A stretch of 64,000 nucleotides of DNA, from NCBI RefSeq assembly GCF_004793765.1, contig NZ_SRYM01000007.1, forward strand, positions 53,008-117,007, written 5' to 3'. Positions 36,232 to 46,208 of this stretch are shown here, piece after piece; position 1 is the stretch's first letter; every line of letters begins with the position of its first letter. The stretch comes from Parabacteroides distasonis (GTDB taxonomy: Bacteria > Bacteroidota > Bacteroidia > Bacteroidales > Tannerellaceae). Below the pieces are notes generated by a model. The model searched no databases, was not told where the DNA came from, and was given only the letters and a program-made list of their open reading frames with translations. The translations under genes were made by a program, and so were the position numbers.

Positions 36232-38292
36232 ATGAAAAAAATAATGTTATCGCTTATGACAGCTATGGTTATGACGGCTTGTACAGGCCAACAGTCGGAT
36301 ACGGCATCTCAAAATTCCGATAAGGAGTTCAATTATGTAGTGGATCAGTTCGCTGATCTGGAGATTCTTCGTTATAAAGTTCCGGGTTTCGAATCCCTGT
36401 CCTTGCGACAAAAGCAACTATTATATCATCTTTCCGAAGCGGCCTTGATGGGACGTGATATATTCTTCGATCAGAATGGACGCTATAATCTGGCGATCCG
36501 CAGGACACTGGAGGCTATTTATACGAATTATAAGGGAGATCGGGAGGACCCTCAATTCAAGGCTTTGGAAACCTATTTGAAACGGGTGTGGTTCTCCAGT
36601 GGTATCCATCATCATTATGCGTTGGACAAGTTTGCCCCGGGGTTTTCTCCTGAGTTCTTGATGGATTGTATTCACCAAATCGACGCTAAGAAGTTACCTC
36701 TTCGTGAGAATCAAAATGTGGATCAGTTCATGATCGAGATCGCTCCGGTAATCTTTGATCCGGGCGTTATGCCAAAGCGTAGCGTACAAAGCGGTGACGG
36801 TGATCTGATCAAAGCTTCTTCTAATAATTATTACGGGGGAGGCATCAGTCAAAAAGAGGTAGAGGACTTCTATGCGCAAATGAAAATGGGAAAGGATACC
36901 ATTTCCCCGATTTCTTACGGGTTGAATAGCCGTTTGGTAAAAGAGAACGGTACGGTCGTTGAAAAGGTTTGGAAAGTAGGAGGGCTTTATTCCGCCGCAA
37001 TAGAAAAAATCGTAGATCAATTGCGACAAGCCTTGCCTTTCGCCGAGAATGATACGCAGAAAGCGATCATTGGGAAATTGATCGAATATTATCAAACGGG
37101 CGATTTGAAGACGTTCGATGCTTATTCGATCCTTTGGGTAGAGGATACCGCTTCGGAGGTGGATTTCGTGAATGGCTTTATCGAGACTTATGGGGATCCG
37201 TTAGGAATGAAAGCAAGCTGGGAGTCTACCGTGAATTTTATGAATAAGGAGGCGACTAAGCGTACGAAAATCATCAGTGATAATGCGCAATGGTTTGAGG
37301 ATCATTCTCCGGTAGATAAGCGTTTCAAGAAAGAGAAGGTGAAAGGAGTCAGCGCTAAGGTAATCACGGTATCTATGTTGGGAGGTGATTGCTATCCGGC
37401 TACCCCGATCGGTATCAATTTGCCAAATGCGGATTGGATTCGTCGAGATCATGGCTCGAAGTCTGTTACGATAGAGAATATCACGGAGGCTTATGATAAG
37501 GCATCTCAGGGAAATGGCTTTAGCGAAGAGTTTGTATGGAGTGACGTGGAGCGGAACGGTATGAGGCAGTACGGTTTCTTAACGGATAATCTACATACGG
37601 ATTTACATGAGTGTCTGGGACATGGTTCCGGTAAATTGCTGGAAAACACGGACCCGGATGCGCTGAAAGCCTATAGCTCTACACTGGAGGAAACCCGTGC
37701 GGATTTGTTTGGCCTGTATTATTTGGCAGATCCGAAGCTGGTGGAACTGGGATTGCTTCCCGATGGCGAGGCTTATAAATCGGAATACTATAAATATATA
37801 ATGAATGGCTTGATGACCCAGTTGGTTCGCATCGAGCTAGGCAAGAATGTAGAAGAGGCGCATATGCGTAACCGCCAGTTGATCGCTAAGTGGGCTTACG
37901 AGAAAGGGAAGGAAGCGAATGTGATCGAACTGAAAAAACGGGATGGCAAGACCTATGTGGTTGTGAATGACTATCCGAGGTTACGTGAGTTGTTTGGGAC
38001 ATTGCTTGCTGAGATTCAACGTATCAAGAGTGAGGGTGACTATGCGGCCGGAAAGAATCTTGTTGAAGGATACGGTGTGAAAGTAGATCCGGAGCTGCAT
38101 GCGGAGGTCTTGGAGCGCTATGCTAAGTTAAACTTGGCTCCCTATAAAGGTTTTGTCAATCCTGTGATGAAAGAGGTAAAGAACTCTAACGGTGAGGTTA
38201 CTGATATCGTCTTGGACTATACGGAAGGTTATACAGATCAGATGCTTCGTTATGGCCGTGATTATTCTTTCTTGCCGACTTATAATAATTAA
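36232..38292 (+). CDS. dipeptidyl-peptidase III (M49), lipoprotein
   Basis: A zinc exopeptidase that releases dipeptides from peptides of about 4-10 residues. The 686-residue protein has a lipoprotein signal (VMTAC, Cys17). The zinc site is the five-spacer HECLGH motif (His459, Glu460, His464), as in the Bacteroides thetaiotaomicron enzyme, with the third ligand in LEETRAD (about 485-491). SYGLNSRLVKENG and MLGGDCYPATPIGINLPN are substrate-cleft segments of the family. Such proteins are sometimes mislabelled as dihydrofolate reductase in databases. It is followed after 3 bp by the DNA-repair gene. Confidence 0.93.
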   Translation: MKKIMLSLMTAMVMTACTGQQSDTASQNSDKEFNYVVDQFADLEILRYKVPGFESLSLRQKQLLYHLSEAALMGRDIFFDQNGRYNLAIRRTLEAIYTNYKGDREDPQFKALETYLKRVWFSSGIHHHYALDKFAPGFSPEFLMDCIHQIDAKKLPLRENQNVDQFMIEIAPVIFDPGVMPKRSVQSGDGDLIKASSNNYYGGGISQKEVEDFYAQMKMGKDTISPISYGLNSRLVKENGTVVEKVWKVGGLYSAAIEKIVDQLRQALPFAENDTQKAIIGKLIEYYQTGDLKTFDAYSILWVEDTASEVDFVNGFIETYGDPLGMKASWESTVNFMNKEATKRTKIISDNAQWFEDHSPVDKRFKKEKVKGVSAKVITVSMLGGDCYPATPIGINLPNADWIRRDHGSKSVTIENITEAYDKASQGNGFSEEFVWSDVERNGMRQYGFLTDNLHTDLHECLGHGSGKLLENTDPDALKAYSSTLEETRADLFGLYYLADPKLVELGLLPDGEAYKSEYYKYIMNGLMTQLVRIELGKNVEEAHMRNRQLIAKWAYEKGKEANVIELKKRDGKTYVVVNDYPRLRELFGTLLAEIQRIKSEGDYAAGKNLVEGYGVKVDPELHAEVLERYAKLNLAPYKGFVNPVMKEVKNSNGEVTDIVLDYTEGYTDQMLRYGRDYSFLPTYNN

Positions 38293-38295
38293 TAG

Positions 38296-38991
38296 ATGGA
38301 AAGTTTACAAGACGAGATAAGGGAGATCCGCAAGGAACTTCGTTTGGCGATGAACGGGGTGATTTCTACGAGTATGCGTGAGAAAGGTATCGTATATAAG
38401 TTAAATTTCGGGGTTCCGTACCCCGAAATAAAAGAAATCGCCCGCAAGCATAAACCGAATGGAGAACTGGCGGCGGCTCTATGGAAAGAAGATATTCGTG
38501 AGTTTAAGATCTTGGCGACATTTCTCCAACCCGCCGAGACGTTGCCTTTGGAGGAAGCGAAACGTTGGGTCAAGGAGATTCCTTATTTAGAGATCGCGGA
38601 GCATTGTTGCCGGAACTTGTTCGTTCATCTGCCTTATATGGAGGACTTCACGTCTGATCTGGTTGCTGATAAGAAAAATGAGTTCGCTCGCACGGTCGCC
38701 TTTCTTACTTGGGCCGAGAATTTCAAGCGAGGTGGCAGCTTATCTTCTGTGGTTTTAGGATCTTTCTTGGTAGAAACCTTAAACAGCTTAGCGGAGACTA
38801 AGGGTTTTAAGTCTACGCTGAAAGAGAAACAAGCGTCTATTCAAGCCATGAAGTTTTATGGGCGTCAATCCGAGGGGAATGCGGAAAGGATCCTAGACGG
38901 TTTCAAGGAATTTCAGGAGGCTGCGGGAAACAAGCCGGAATTACAAGAAATCTATAATGAATTAAAATTCGAGTTTGAATATTATCGGTAA
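38296..38991 (+). CDS. DNA alkylation repair (AlkD-like HEAT) protein
   Basis: A 231-residue all-helical protein of the AlkD-like DNA alkylation repair group. Paired HEAT-like helices are visible (YPEIKEIARKHKPNGELAAALW, REFKILATFL, WVKEIPYLEIAEHCCRNLF). AlkD excises N3- and N7-alkylated purines without base flipping. Conservation of the key Trp/Asp/Arg trio cannot be confirmed by eye, so glycosylase activity is likely but not certain. Tightly linked to the DPP III gene, probably the same transcript. Confidence 0.8.
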   Translation: MESLQDEIREIRKELRLAMNGVISTSMREKGIVYKLNFGVPYPEIKEIARKHKPNGELAAALWKEDIREFKILATFLQPAETLPLEEAKRWVKEIPYLEIAEHCCRNLFVHLPYMEDFTSDLVADKKNEFARTVAFLTWAENFKRGGSLSSVVLGSFLVETLNSLAETKGFKSTLKEKQASIQAMKFYGRQSEGNAERILDGFKEFQEAAGNKPELQEIYNELKFEFEYYR

Positions 38992-38994
38992 GGC

Positions 38995-39024
38995 TTTGCG
39001 TTTAAAATAAATGCGCTAACTTTG
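38995..39024 (+). promoter_or_regulatory. promoter of the Fur-like regulator and purA
   Basis: TTTG (38995-38998), 18 bp, then TAACTTTG (39017-39024). It lies 23 bp upstream of the regulator ATG. Confidence 0.65.
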
Positions 39025-39046
39025 TCGTTTGTGCGGTCTTTAGGAG

Positions 39047-39508
39047 ATGGAAGCGAAAGTTTATACGGAAATACGTGCGTTGTTTACTGAATATCTAACG
39101 GAGAAGAAACTGCGGAAAACCGAGGAGAGATATGCTATATTCAAGGAGATATGTGCTTTTCCCGGTCATTTTGATGTGTGTATGCTTTCGGATCGGTTGG
39201 AGCAAGACAACTTCCATGTCAGTAAGGCGACACTCTATAATACGTTGGATGTACTGGTTGATGCTGGTTTGGTAGTGCGTCATCAAATAACCGTCCAGCC
39301 AGTGCAATATGAGTTGAGGATTTATGCCGATACGCATTTGCATTTGGTTTGCACGAGATGCGGGGGTATTCGAGAGTTGCGAAACAGTGCGTTGAAAGCG
39401 GATATGAGAAACTTGAAAGTTTCTCGTTTTACGCCGGAGTATTATTGTTTGTATGTTTATGGCCTGTGCAGTAAATGCAAGTTTAAGTTGCAAAGGTCGG
39501 GTAAATAA
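39047..39508 (+). CDS. Fur family metal-responsive regulator with an altered site
   Basis: A 153-residue Fur-type repressor. The winged helix is at about 20-85 (HFDVCMLSDRLEQDNFHVSKATLYNTLDVLVDAGLV). The C-terminal dimerisation domain has the structural zinc cysteines CTRC and CSKC. The THLHLVC segment keeps one metal-binding His pair. The usual histidine ahead of the second CxxC (NHxLYLYG in classic Fur) is replaced here (EYYCLYVYG), so the regulatory metal site may differ. The target genes are unknown. It is 33 bp upstream of purA, so purA may be co-transcribed. Confidence 0.85.
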   Translation: MEAKVYTEIRALFTEYLTEKKLRKTEERYAIFKEICAFPGHFDVCMLSDRLEQDNFHVSKATLYNTLDVLVDAGLVVRHQITVQPVQYELRIYADTHLHLVCTRCGGIRELRNSALKADMRNLKVSRFTPEYYCLYVYGLCSKCKFKLQRSGK

Positions 39509-39541
39509 GAATATTAATAGCCTATAATAAATATAGAAAAG

Positions 39542-40813
39542 ATGAAAGTAGACGTTTTGTTAGGATTGCAATGGGGCGACGAGGGCAAAGGCAAGGTTGT
39601 CGATGTGCTGACTCCGAATTACGATGTGGTAACTCGTTTTCAAGGAGGTCCCAATGCCGGACATACATTGGAGTTTAACGGGGAAAAGTATGTGTTACGT
39701 TCGATTCCTTCCGGTATTTTCCAAGGTGGAAAGATAAACGTAATCGGTAACGGTGTCGTTTTGGATCCGTTATTGTTCAAGCAGGAAGCGGAATCATTGG
39801 CTGCGAGTGGTCACGATATCACCAAGCAGCTTTATATCTCTAAGAAAGCTCACCTGATTTTACCTACTCACCGGATATTGGATGCCGCTTACGAAGCCGC
39901 TAAAGGTTCCGGAAAGATCGGTACGACCGGAAAGGGTATTGGTCCGACTTATACGGATAAGATTAGCCGTAATGGTGTTCGTGTGGGCGATTTGTTGCAT
40001 AACTTCGAAGAGAAATATGCGGCCGCTAAAGCAAAACATGAAGCGATCCTGCGTTCATTGAACTATGAATATGATATTACCGAGATGGAGGCTCAATGGA
40101 TGGAGGCCTTGAACTACCTCAAACAATTCAAATTGATTGATAGCGAGCATGTCATCAATAACTATTTGAAGGAAGGTAAGTCTGTCTTGGCGGAAGGTGC
40201 CCAAGGTACGATGCTGGATATAGACTTCGGTTCTTATCCATTCGTAACTTCCTCTAACACGATCTGTGCCGGATGTTGTACGGGACTGGGTATTTCTCCC
40301 CGGAATATCGGTGAGGTATATGGAATCTTCAAGGCTTATTGTACACGTGTAGGTAGCGGTCCGTTCCCGACCGAGTTGTTTGATGAGGTGGGAGATAAGA
40401 TCGGTCAATTAGGCCATGAGTTTGGTGCGGTTACGGGACGTAAACGTCGTTGTGGCTGGATCGACTTGGTTGCCTTGAAATATGCCGTGATGATCAACGG
40501 TGTGAGCCAATTGATTATGATGAAGAGTGATGTGTTGGATACCTTCGATACGATCAAGGCTTGCGTGGCTTATAAGATGAACGGTGTCGAGACCAATGAG
40601 TTCCCGTATGAGATCGATGATACGATCGAACCTGTATACGTGGAATTACCGGGTTGGAAGACGGATATGACGAAGATGCAGAGCGAGGACGAGTTCCCCG
40701 AGGAGTTCAACGCTTACCTTTCTTTCTTGGAGGAAGAACTGGGTGTACCTGTGAAGATCGTTTCCGTAGGGCCGGATCGTGAGCAGACGATTGTCAGATA
40801 TACAGAAGAATAA
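39542..40813 (+). CDS. purA: adenylosuccinate synthetase
   Basis: It converts IMP, aspartate and GTP to adenylosuccinate, the first committed step to AMP. The 423-residue protein carries GLQWGDEGKGKVVD at the N-terminus. GPNAGHT and GTTGKGIGPTYTDK follow, and AEGAQGTMLDIDFGSYPFVTSS is the active-site loop. The usual R-x-R base contact region and C-terminal GPDREQTI complete it. It is followed by a hairpin terminator. Confidence 0.97.
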   Translation: MKVDVLLGLQWGDEGKGKVVDVLTPNYDVVTRFQGGPNAGHTLEFNGEKYVLRSIPSGIFQGGKINVIGNGVVLDPLLFKQEAESLAASGHDITKQLYISKKAHLILPTHRILDAAYEAAKGSGKIGTTGKGIGPTYTDKISRNGVRVGDLLHNFEEKYAAAKAKHEAILRSLNYEYDITEMEAQWMEALNYLKQFKLIDSEHVINNYLKEGKSVLAEGAQGTMLDIDFGSYPFVTSSNTICAGCCTGLGISPRNIGEVYGIFKAYCTRVGSGPFPTELFDEVGDKIGQLGHEFGAVTGRKRRCGWIDLVALKYAVMINGVSQLIMMKSDVLDTFDTIKACVAYKMNGVETNEFPYEIDDTIEPVYVELPGWKTDMTKMQSEDEFPEEFNAYLSFLEEELGVPVKIVSVGPDREQTIVRYTEE

Positions 40814-40831
40814 ACTTGTTATAAATCGTAC

Positions 40832-40880
40832 AAAATGGCAGAAGACCACGTTCCTCAAGGGGTGTCTCCTGCCATTTTTG
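40832..40880 (+). terminator. purA terminator hairpin
   Basis: AAAATGGCAG (40832-40841) pairs with CTGCCATTTT (40869-40878). Inner pairing (GAAGACCAC with GTGTCTCC) extends the stem, and a T-run follows. Confidence 0.75.
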
Positions 40881-40933
40881 TCTTTGGCAAACTTTTTGTC
40901 GTTGTTTTATAAAACTAAATAAGATAGAAATTT

Positions 40934-41620
40934 ATGAGCATGTATTGGATTATATTTATTGGATTTGCGCTATTGAGTTGGCTGGTGTCATCCCGTCTTC
41001 AGGGCAAGTTTGAGAAGTATTCGAAAATCCCTATGCCGAATGGTATGACAGGAAAAGATGTTGCGGAGAAGATGTTGCATGACAATGGTATCTATGATGT
41101 AAAGGTGATTTCTACACCCGGACATTTGACGGACCATTACAATCCCGCTAACCAGACGGTGAATTTGAGTGAGTCGGTTTATTATAGCAATAGTATCGCC
41201 GCTGCTGCGGTTGCCGCCCATGAGTGCGGTCACGCTGTGCAGCATGCTACTGCTTACGCTCCGTTACGGATGCGTTCGGCTTTGGTTCCGGTTGTTAGTT
41301 TCGCCTCTAATATCATGACATGGGTGTTGTTGGGGGGTATGTTATTATTGCATACGTTTCCTCAGTTATTGTTATTCGGTATAATCTTGTTCGCTACGAC
41401 TACGCTATTTAGCTTTATCACGCTTCCGGTCGAGGTCAATGCCAGCCAACGTGCTTTAGCGTGGTTGAGCAATGCCGGTATAACAAATGCTTATACGCAT
41501 GATAAGGCAGAGGATGCTTTACGTTCCGCCGCTTATACGTATGTGGTAGCCGCATTGGGTTCGCTTGCTACATTATTATATTATATAATGATATTCTTGG
41601 GGGGAAGAAGCCGGGATTGA
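40934..41620 (+). CDS. membrane zinc metallopeptidase (YugP-like)
   Basis: A 228-residue integral membrane protease with an N-terminal membrane helix (about 3-22). The zinc motif HECGHAVQH is at about residues 96-104. Two further strongly hydrophobic segments follow (about 120-160), and one at the C-terminus. The SGxTGKDVAEKML segment near residue 35 is typical of the YugP/DUF zinc peptidase family, whose substrates are unknown. Followed by a 23-bp-period repeat array. Confidence 0.88.
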   Translation: MSMYWIIFIGFALLSWLVSSRLQGKFEKYSKIPMPNGMTGKDVAEKMLHDNGIYDVKVISTPGHLTDHYNPANQTVNLSESVYYSNSIAAAAVAAHECGHAVQHATAYAPLRMRSALVPVVSFASNIMTWVLLGGMLLLHTFPQLLLFGIILFATTTLFSFITLPVEVNASQRALAWLSNAGITNAYTHDKAEDALRSAAYTYVVAALGSLATLLYYIMIFLGGRSRD

Positions 41621-41644
41621 TAAGCCTCGGAAGAGGCTTTCCGT

Positions 41645-41736
41645 GGATGCCCATTGTAAGGATGTTAGAATGCCCATTGTAAGATGCTTATGACTGCGAT
41701 TGTAAGCTCCTTACAGTGGGCATTGTTATTTTCTTA
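41645..41736. repeat. 23-bp-period repeat array C (four units)
   Basis: Four contiguous 23-bp units at 41645, 41668, 41691 and 41714, each with a CATTGT- or GATTGT-type core at position 9 and TTA at positions 21-23. The first two share ATGCCCATTGTAAG exactly. Unit 3-4 contains an inverted copy (CTTACAGTGGGCAT, 13 of 14 pairing with unit 1). It lies between the YugP-like gene and hisS, and unit 4 runs up to the hisS promoter. Confidence 0.85.
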
Positions 41737-41757
41737 TTTATTTCGAGCAAAAAACAT

Positions 41758-41765
41758 TACCTTTG
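41758..41765 (+). promoter_or_regulatory. -7 promoter element for hisS
   Basis: TACCTTTG fits TAnnTTTG, 31 bp before the ATG. A TTG at 41733-41735 inside the last repeat unit is 22 bp upstream and could be the -33 element. Confidence 0.6.
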
Positions 41766-41796
41766 CGGCCAGAATAATCATTTAAAACATAAGATC

Positions 41797-43164
41797 ATGC
41801 AAAAACCTTCCATACCCAAAGGTACTCGGGACTTTTCGCCGGAGGAAATGGCGAAACGTAATTATATATTCAACACGATCCGTGAAGTATTTCACTTGTA
41901 TGGCTTCCAACAAATAGAGACTCCTGCCATGGAGAACCTTTCTACATTGATGGGTAAATATGGCGAGGAAGGGGATAAGCTTCTTTTCAAGATATTGAAT
42001 TCCGGTGATTGTTTCGCTGGTATCTCAGATGAGGAGTTAATGGAAAAGAACCCGTTGAGATTTGCTGCTAAGGCTTGTGAGAAAGGTTTGCGTTATGATT
42101 TGACCGTTCCGTTCGCACGTTACGTGGTACAACATCGTAATGAGATTAGTTTTCCGTTCAAACGTTACCAGATCCAACCGGTTTGGCGTGCCGATCGTCC
42201 GCAAAAGGGACGTTACCGGGAGTTTTACCAATGTGATGGCGATGTTGTTGGCTCTGATTCCTTGATCAATGAGGTGGAACTGATCCAGATTATGGACGAG
42301 GTGTTCCATCGTTTTGGCATTCGTGTGTGTATCAAGATGAACAATCGTAAGATCCTTTCCGGTATTGCCGAAATCATAGGCGAGGCGGATAAGATCGTAG
42401 ATATTACGGTAGCTATTGACAAATTGGATAAGATTGGCTTGGACAATGTGAATGAAGAGCTTCGTTCTAAGGGGTTGCCCGAAGAAGCGATCGAACGTTT
42501 GCAGCCAATCATTATGTTGCAGGGTTCAAATCAAGAAAAGATCGCTACCTTGAAAGAGGTATTATCTGCGTCTGAGACAGGTTTGAAAGGTGTTGCCGAA
42601 TTGGATTTTATCTTGGAGCGCATCTCTCATACGCCAATTCGTGCGGAATTAGAGCTTGATCTGACATTGGCTCGCGGCTTAAACTATTATACAGGTGCGA
42701 TTTTCGAGGTGAAAGCCTTGGATGTACAGATCGGAAGTATTACGGGCGGTGGCCGTTATGACAACCTGACAGGGGTGTTTGGCATGGAAGGCGTATCCGG
42801 TGTCGGCTTCTCTTTTGGCGCTGATCGTATCTTTGATGTATTGAACCAATTGGATTTGTATCCGGAAGGGTCTTTGAAGACTACACAGCTTCTATTCGTG
42901 AACTTCGGACAGAAGGAGGAGATTCATTTATTGCCGCTGATCGCTAAGGTTCGTAAGGCAGGTATTCGTACGGAACTATATCCTGAGTCTACTAAGATGA
43001 AAAAGCAAATGGGATATGCGGATGCTAAGAAAATCCCGTTCGTTGCGATAGTCGGAGAAAATGAGATAGCCGAGAATAAAATCAACTTAAAGAATATGCT
43101 CACGGGCGAGCAGTGTCTCGTGACTGCCGATGAGCTGATTGACCGCTTAACGGGTAGACCGTGA
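41797..43164 (+). CDS. hisS: histidyl-tRNA synthetase
   Basis: A class II synthetase, 455 residues from the ATG at 41797 ([13 protein letters not shown]). The frame is open further upstream, through the promoter and repeat, which is not coding. Motif 1 (QQIETPAME), motif 2 ([22 protein letters not shown]), the HisA-like [14 protein letters not shown] and the motif 3 [11 protein letters not shown] are present, with a C-terminal anticodon-binding domain. Its stop overlaps the start of a broken membrane-protein gene. Confidence 0.95.
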   Translation: MQKPSIPKGTRDFSPEEMAKRNYIFNTIREVFHLYGFQQIETPAMENLSTLMGKYGEEGDKLLFKILNSGDCFAGISDEELMEKNPLRFAAKACEKGLRYDLTVPFARYVVQHRNEISFPFKRYQIQPVWRADRPQKGRYREFYQCDGDVVGSDSLINEVELIQIMDEVFHRFGIRVCIKMNNRKILSGIAEIIGEADKIVDITVAIDKLDKIGLDNVNEELRSKGLPEEAIERLQPIIMLQGSNQEKIATLKEVLSASETGLKGVAELDFILERISHTPIRAELELDLTLARGLNYYTGAIFEVKALDVQIGSITGGGRYDNLTGVFGMEGVSGVGFSFGADRIFDVLNQLDLYPEGSLKTTQLLFVNFGQKEEIHLLPLIAKVRKAGIRTELYPESTKMKKQMGYADAKKIPFVAIVGENEIAENKINLKNMLTGEQCLVTADELIDRLTGRP

Positions 43165-43808
43165 TGAGGTGTCTGTTCCCAGGTTGGAATCTCGTTTCCC
43201 TATTTCGGCGGAATACTTCCGCCGTCTCTCCTCGGGAAAAACGGTGGATAAGCGCTTGGCAAATATTGCTTTTGTCGTTTTTGTTTTGGTTGTCGGTTGA
43301 GGAGTACATGTATGGAGAGGGCGATTTTCTTTTCCTTTGGATTTTCTTGTTCTCCGCATGGGTATCCTGCGAAAAAGGCGGATCTTGCCGGATTCTCTCA
43401 AATGCTTGATCGAGCGGAGGTGGCATCCTTACAAGGTGCTCCGTACCATACTTGTGTTGCCTTTGTTAGCAATTGCCGAGCGATGGGTGCTCGGTTTCGG
43501 CAAGATCCGGTTGGAGTATAATACGGTTGAGCATGTTTTTGTGCAGGCTTATATCGCTTGTCAGATATTATTGCTGATTATCATGGTGTTGCCTTTTAAT
43601 GAGCGGGCGCAAGTGGATGATTATTATGAGTTGCCTTGGTGGCTCATATTTGTTTTGTTGGGACTACAAGCAGCTGTGTCGCTCTTCTTGGTGGGTAAGT
43701 TTCTGGCGTGTCGTTCTCTTGTCCGTGATATGTTTGCTGATCTTGCTGCTTCTTGCGGTGTTGGTGTTCGCTTTTGGCATTTATCTGTTAGCTCTTGATG
43801 TCGGCTAA
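43161..43808 (+). pseudogene. frameshifted membrane protein remnant (DUF3667-like)
   Basis: Three overlapping frames fit one damaged gene. 43161-43409 gives a cytoplasmic start and a hydrophobic segment (ILLLSFLFWL). 43337-43798 then continues with HPYKVLRTILVLPLLAIAERW and YNTVEHVFVQAYIACQILLLII. From about 43700 the first frame resumes, with a last hydrophobic helix (VICLLILLLLAVLVFAFG). Two frameshifts, near 43350-43400 and near 43700, would restore one protein. The NTVEHVFVQAY segment resembles the DUF3667 membrane family, but the N-terminal zinc ribbon is missing. Family call is tentative. Confidence 0.5.
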
Positions 43809-43856
43809 TAGCGACTCATACGTAAAAAGGCGTTTGGGAATATGTATAGAGACAAG

Positions 43857-43944
43857 TTGTCAGTTCCCGTTTCGGGTATTTGTCTGTTTCGTCCGAAATA
43901 TTGTCAGTCATGCCTAAGCGAATTCGTTTGGCACACTATTCGCA
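43857..43944 (+). promoter_or_regulatory. sigma-54-like promoter and upstream repeats ahead of groESL
   Basis: TGGCAC, 5 bp, then TCGCA (43929-43944) fits the -24/-12 sigma-54 consensus, with GG and GC 12 bp apart and one mismatch. Two copies of TTGTCAGT at 43857-43864 and 43901-43908, 44 bp apart, could be activator sites. A GCCTAAG/CTTAGGC inverted repeat (43912-43918 and 43949-43955) flanks the promoter. No TAnnTTTG element is obvious between the broken gene and groES. Confidence 0.5.
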
Positions 43945-44013
43945 TAGACTTAGGCGTGAACATAAAGTTCCAAACTAAAAAGTAATATTATTAACATTTA
44001 AAATACCGAGAAA

Positions 44014-44283
44014 ATGAACATTAGACCATTAGCAGACCGTGTGCTTATTAAGCCGGCCGCTGCGGAAGAGAAAACACTAGGTGGAATTATCATTCCTGAC
44101 TCAGCAAAGGAAAAACCTTTAAAGGGCGAGATTGTTGCTGTAGGTAACGGAACGAAAGATGAGGAGATGGTTGTAAAGGTAGGCGATAACGTGTTGTATG
44201 GTAAATATGCCGGTACTGAGATCGAGTTTGAAGGCGAGAAGTACTTGATGATGCGTCAGTCAGACGTTTTGGCTATTATCTAA
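44014..44283 (+). CDS. groES: co-chaperonin GroES
   Basis: An 89-residue protein with [14 protein letters not shown], the mobile loop [16 protein letters not shown] and a GEIVAVGNG roof region, all normal for GroES. It caps GroEL to enclose a folding protein. Transcribed with groEL 39 bp downstream, probably from the sigma-54-like promoter. Confidence 0.97.
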   Translation: MNIRPLADRVLIKPAAAEEKTLGGIIIPDSAKEKPLKGEIVAVGNGTKDEEMVVKVGDNVLYGKYAGTEIEFEGEKYLMMRQSDVLAII

Positions 44284-44310
44284 ATTCATTTTATAAACAG
44301 TAACAAATAA

Positions 44311-45963
<1,653 letters not shown>

Positions 45964-45988
45964 TCGACTCCCGTGATTAATGATATGG

Positions 45989-46020
45989 GCGGCCGTTCCG
46001 GAAGGGACGGTCGCTTTTTT
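45989..46020 (+). terminator. groEL terminator
   Basis: GCGGCCGTTCC (45989-45999) pairs with GGGACGGTCGC (46004-46014), followed by seven or more T residues. Confidence 0.9.
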
Positions 46021-46054
46021 TATTTTCATTTGCTTGCTAATTGGAAAAAACGAT

Positions 46055-46062
46055 TACCTTTG
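46055..46062 (+). promoter_or_regulatory. -7 promoter element for tRNA-Leu and the sigma factor
   Basis: TACCTTTG fits TAnnTTTG. TTG at 46034-46036 is 18 bp upstream. It lies 45 bp before the tRNA 5' end. No other promoter is visible between the tRNA and the sigma factor gene. Confidence 0.55.
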
Positions 46063-46106
46063 TATGCGCAATACCGATAGGTTGCGCTTCAGAATGATTA
46101 AAAAAA

Positions 46107-46190
46107 GCCCAGGTGGCGGAATTGGTAGACGCGCTCGTTTCAGGTGCGAGTGGTTTTGCGATCGTGCAGGTTCGAGTCCTGTTCTGGGCA
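46107..46190 (+). tRNA. tRNA-Leu (anticodon CAG)
   Basis: An 84-nt cloverleaf. The acceptor GCCCAGG pairs with TCTGGGC (one G-U), discriminator A. The D arm has TTGGTAGAC. The anticodon stem is CTCGT/GCGAG with loop TTCAGGT, so anticodon CAG reading CUG. A long variable arm follows and the T arm has GGTTCGAGTCC. CCA is not encoded. Confidence 0.95.
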
Positions 46191-46208
46191 CTTCCCAAAA
46201 TAGAAAAA

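Noticed and set aside
41716..41796. Upstream extension of hisS
   Set aside because: Runs through a repeat unit and the -7 element; HisS families start at [13 protein letters not shown].
46113..46208. N-terminal extension of the sigma factor
   Set aside because: It would read through tRNA-Leu; the ATG at 46209 gives a normal ECF sigma N-terminus.
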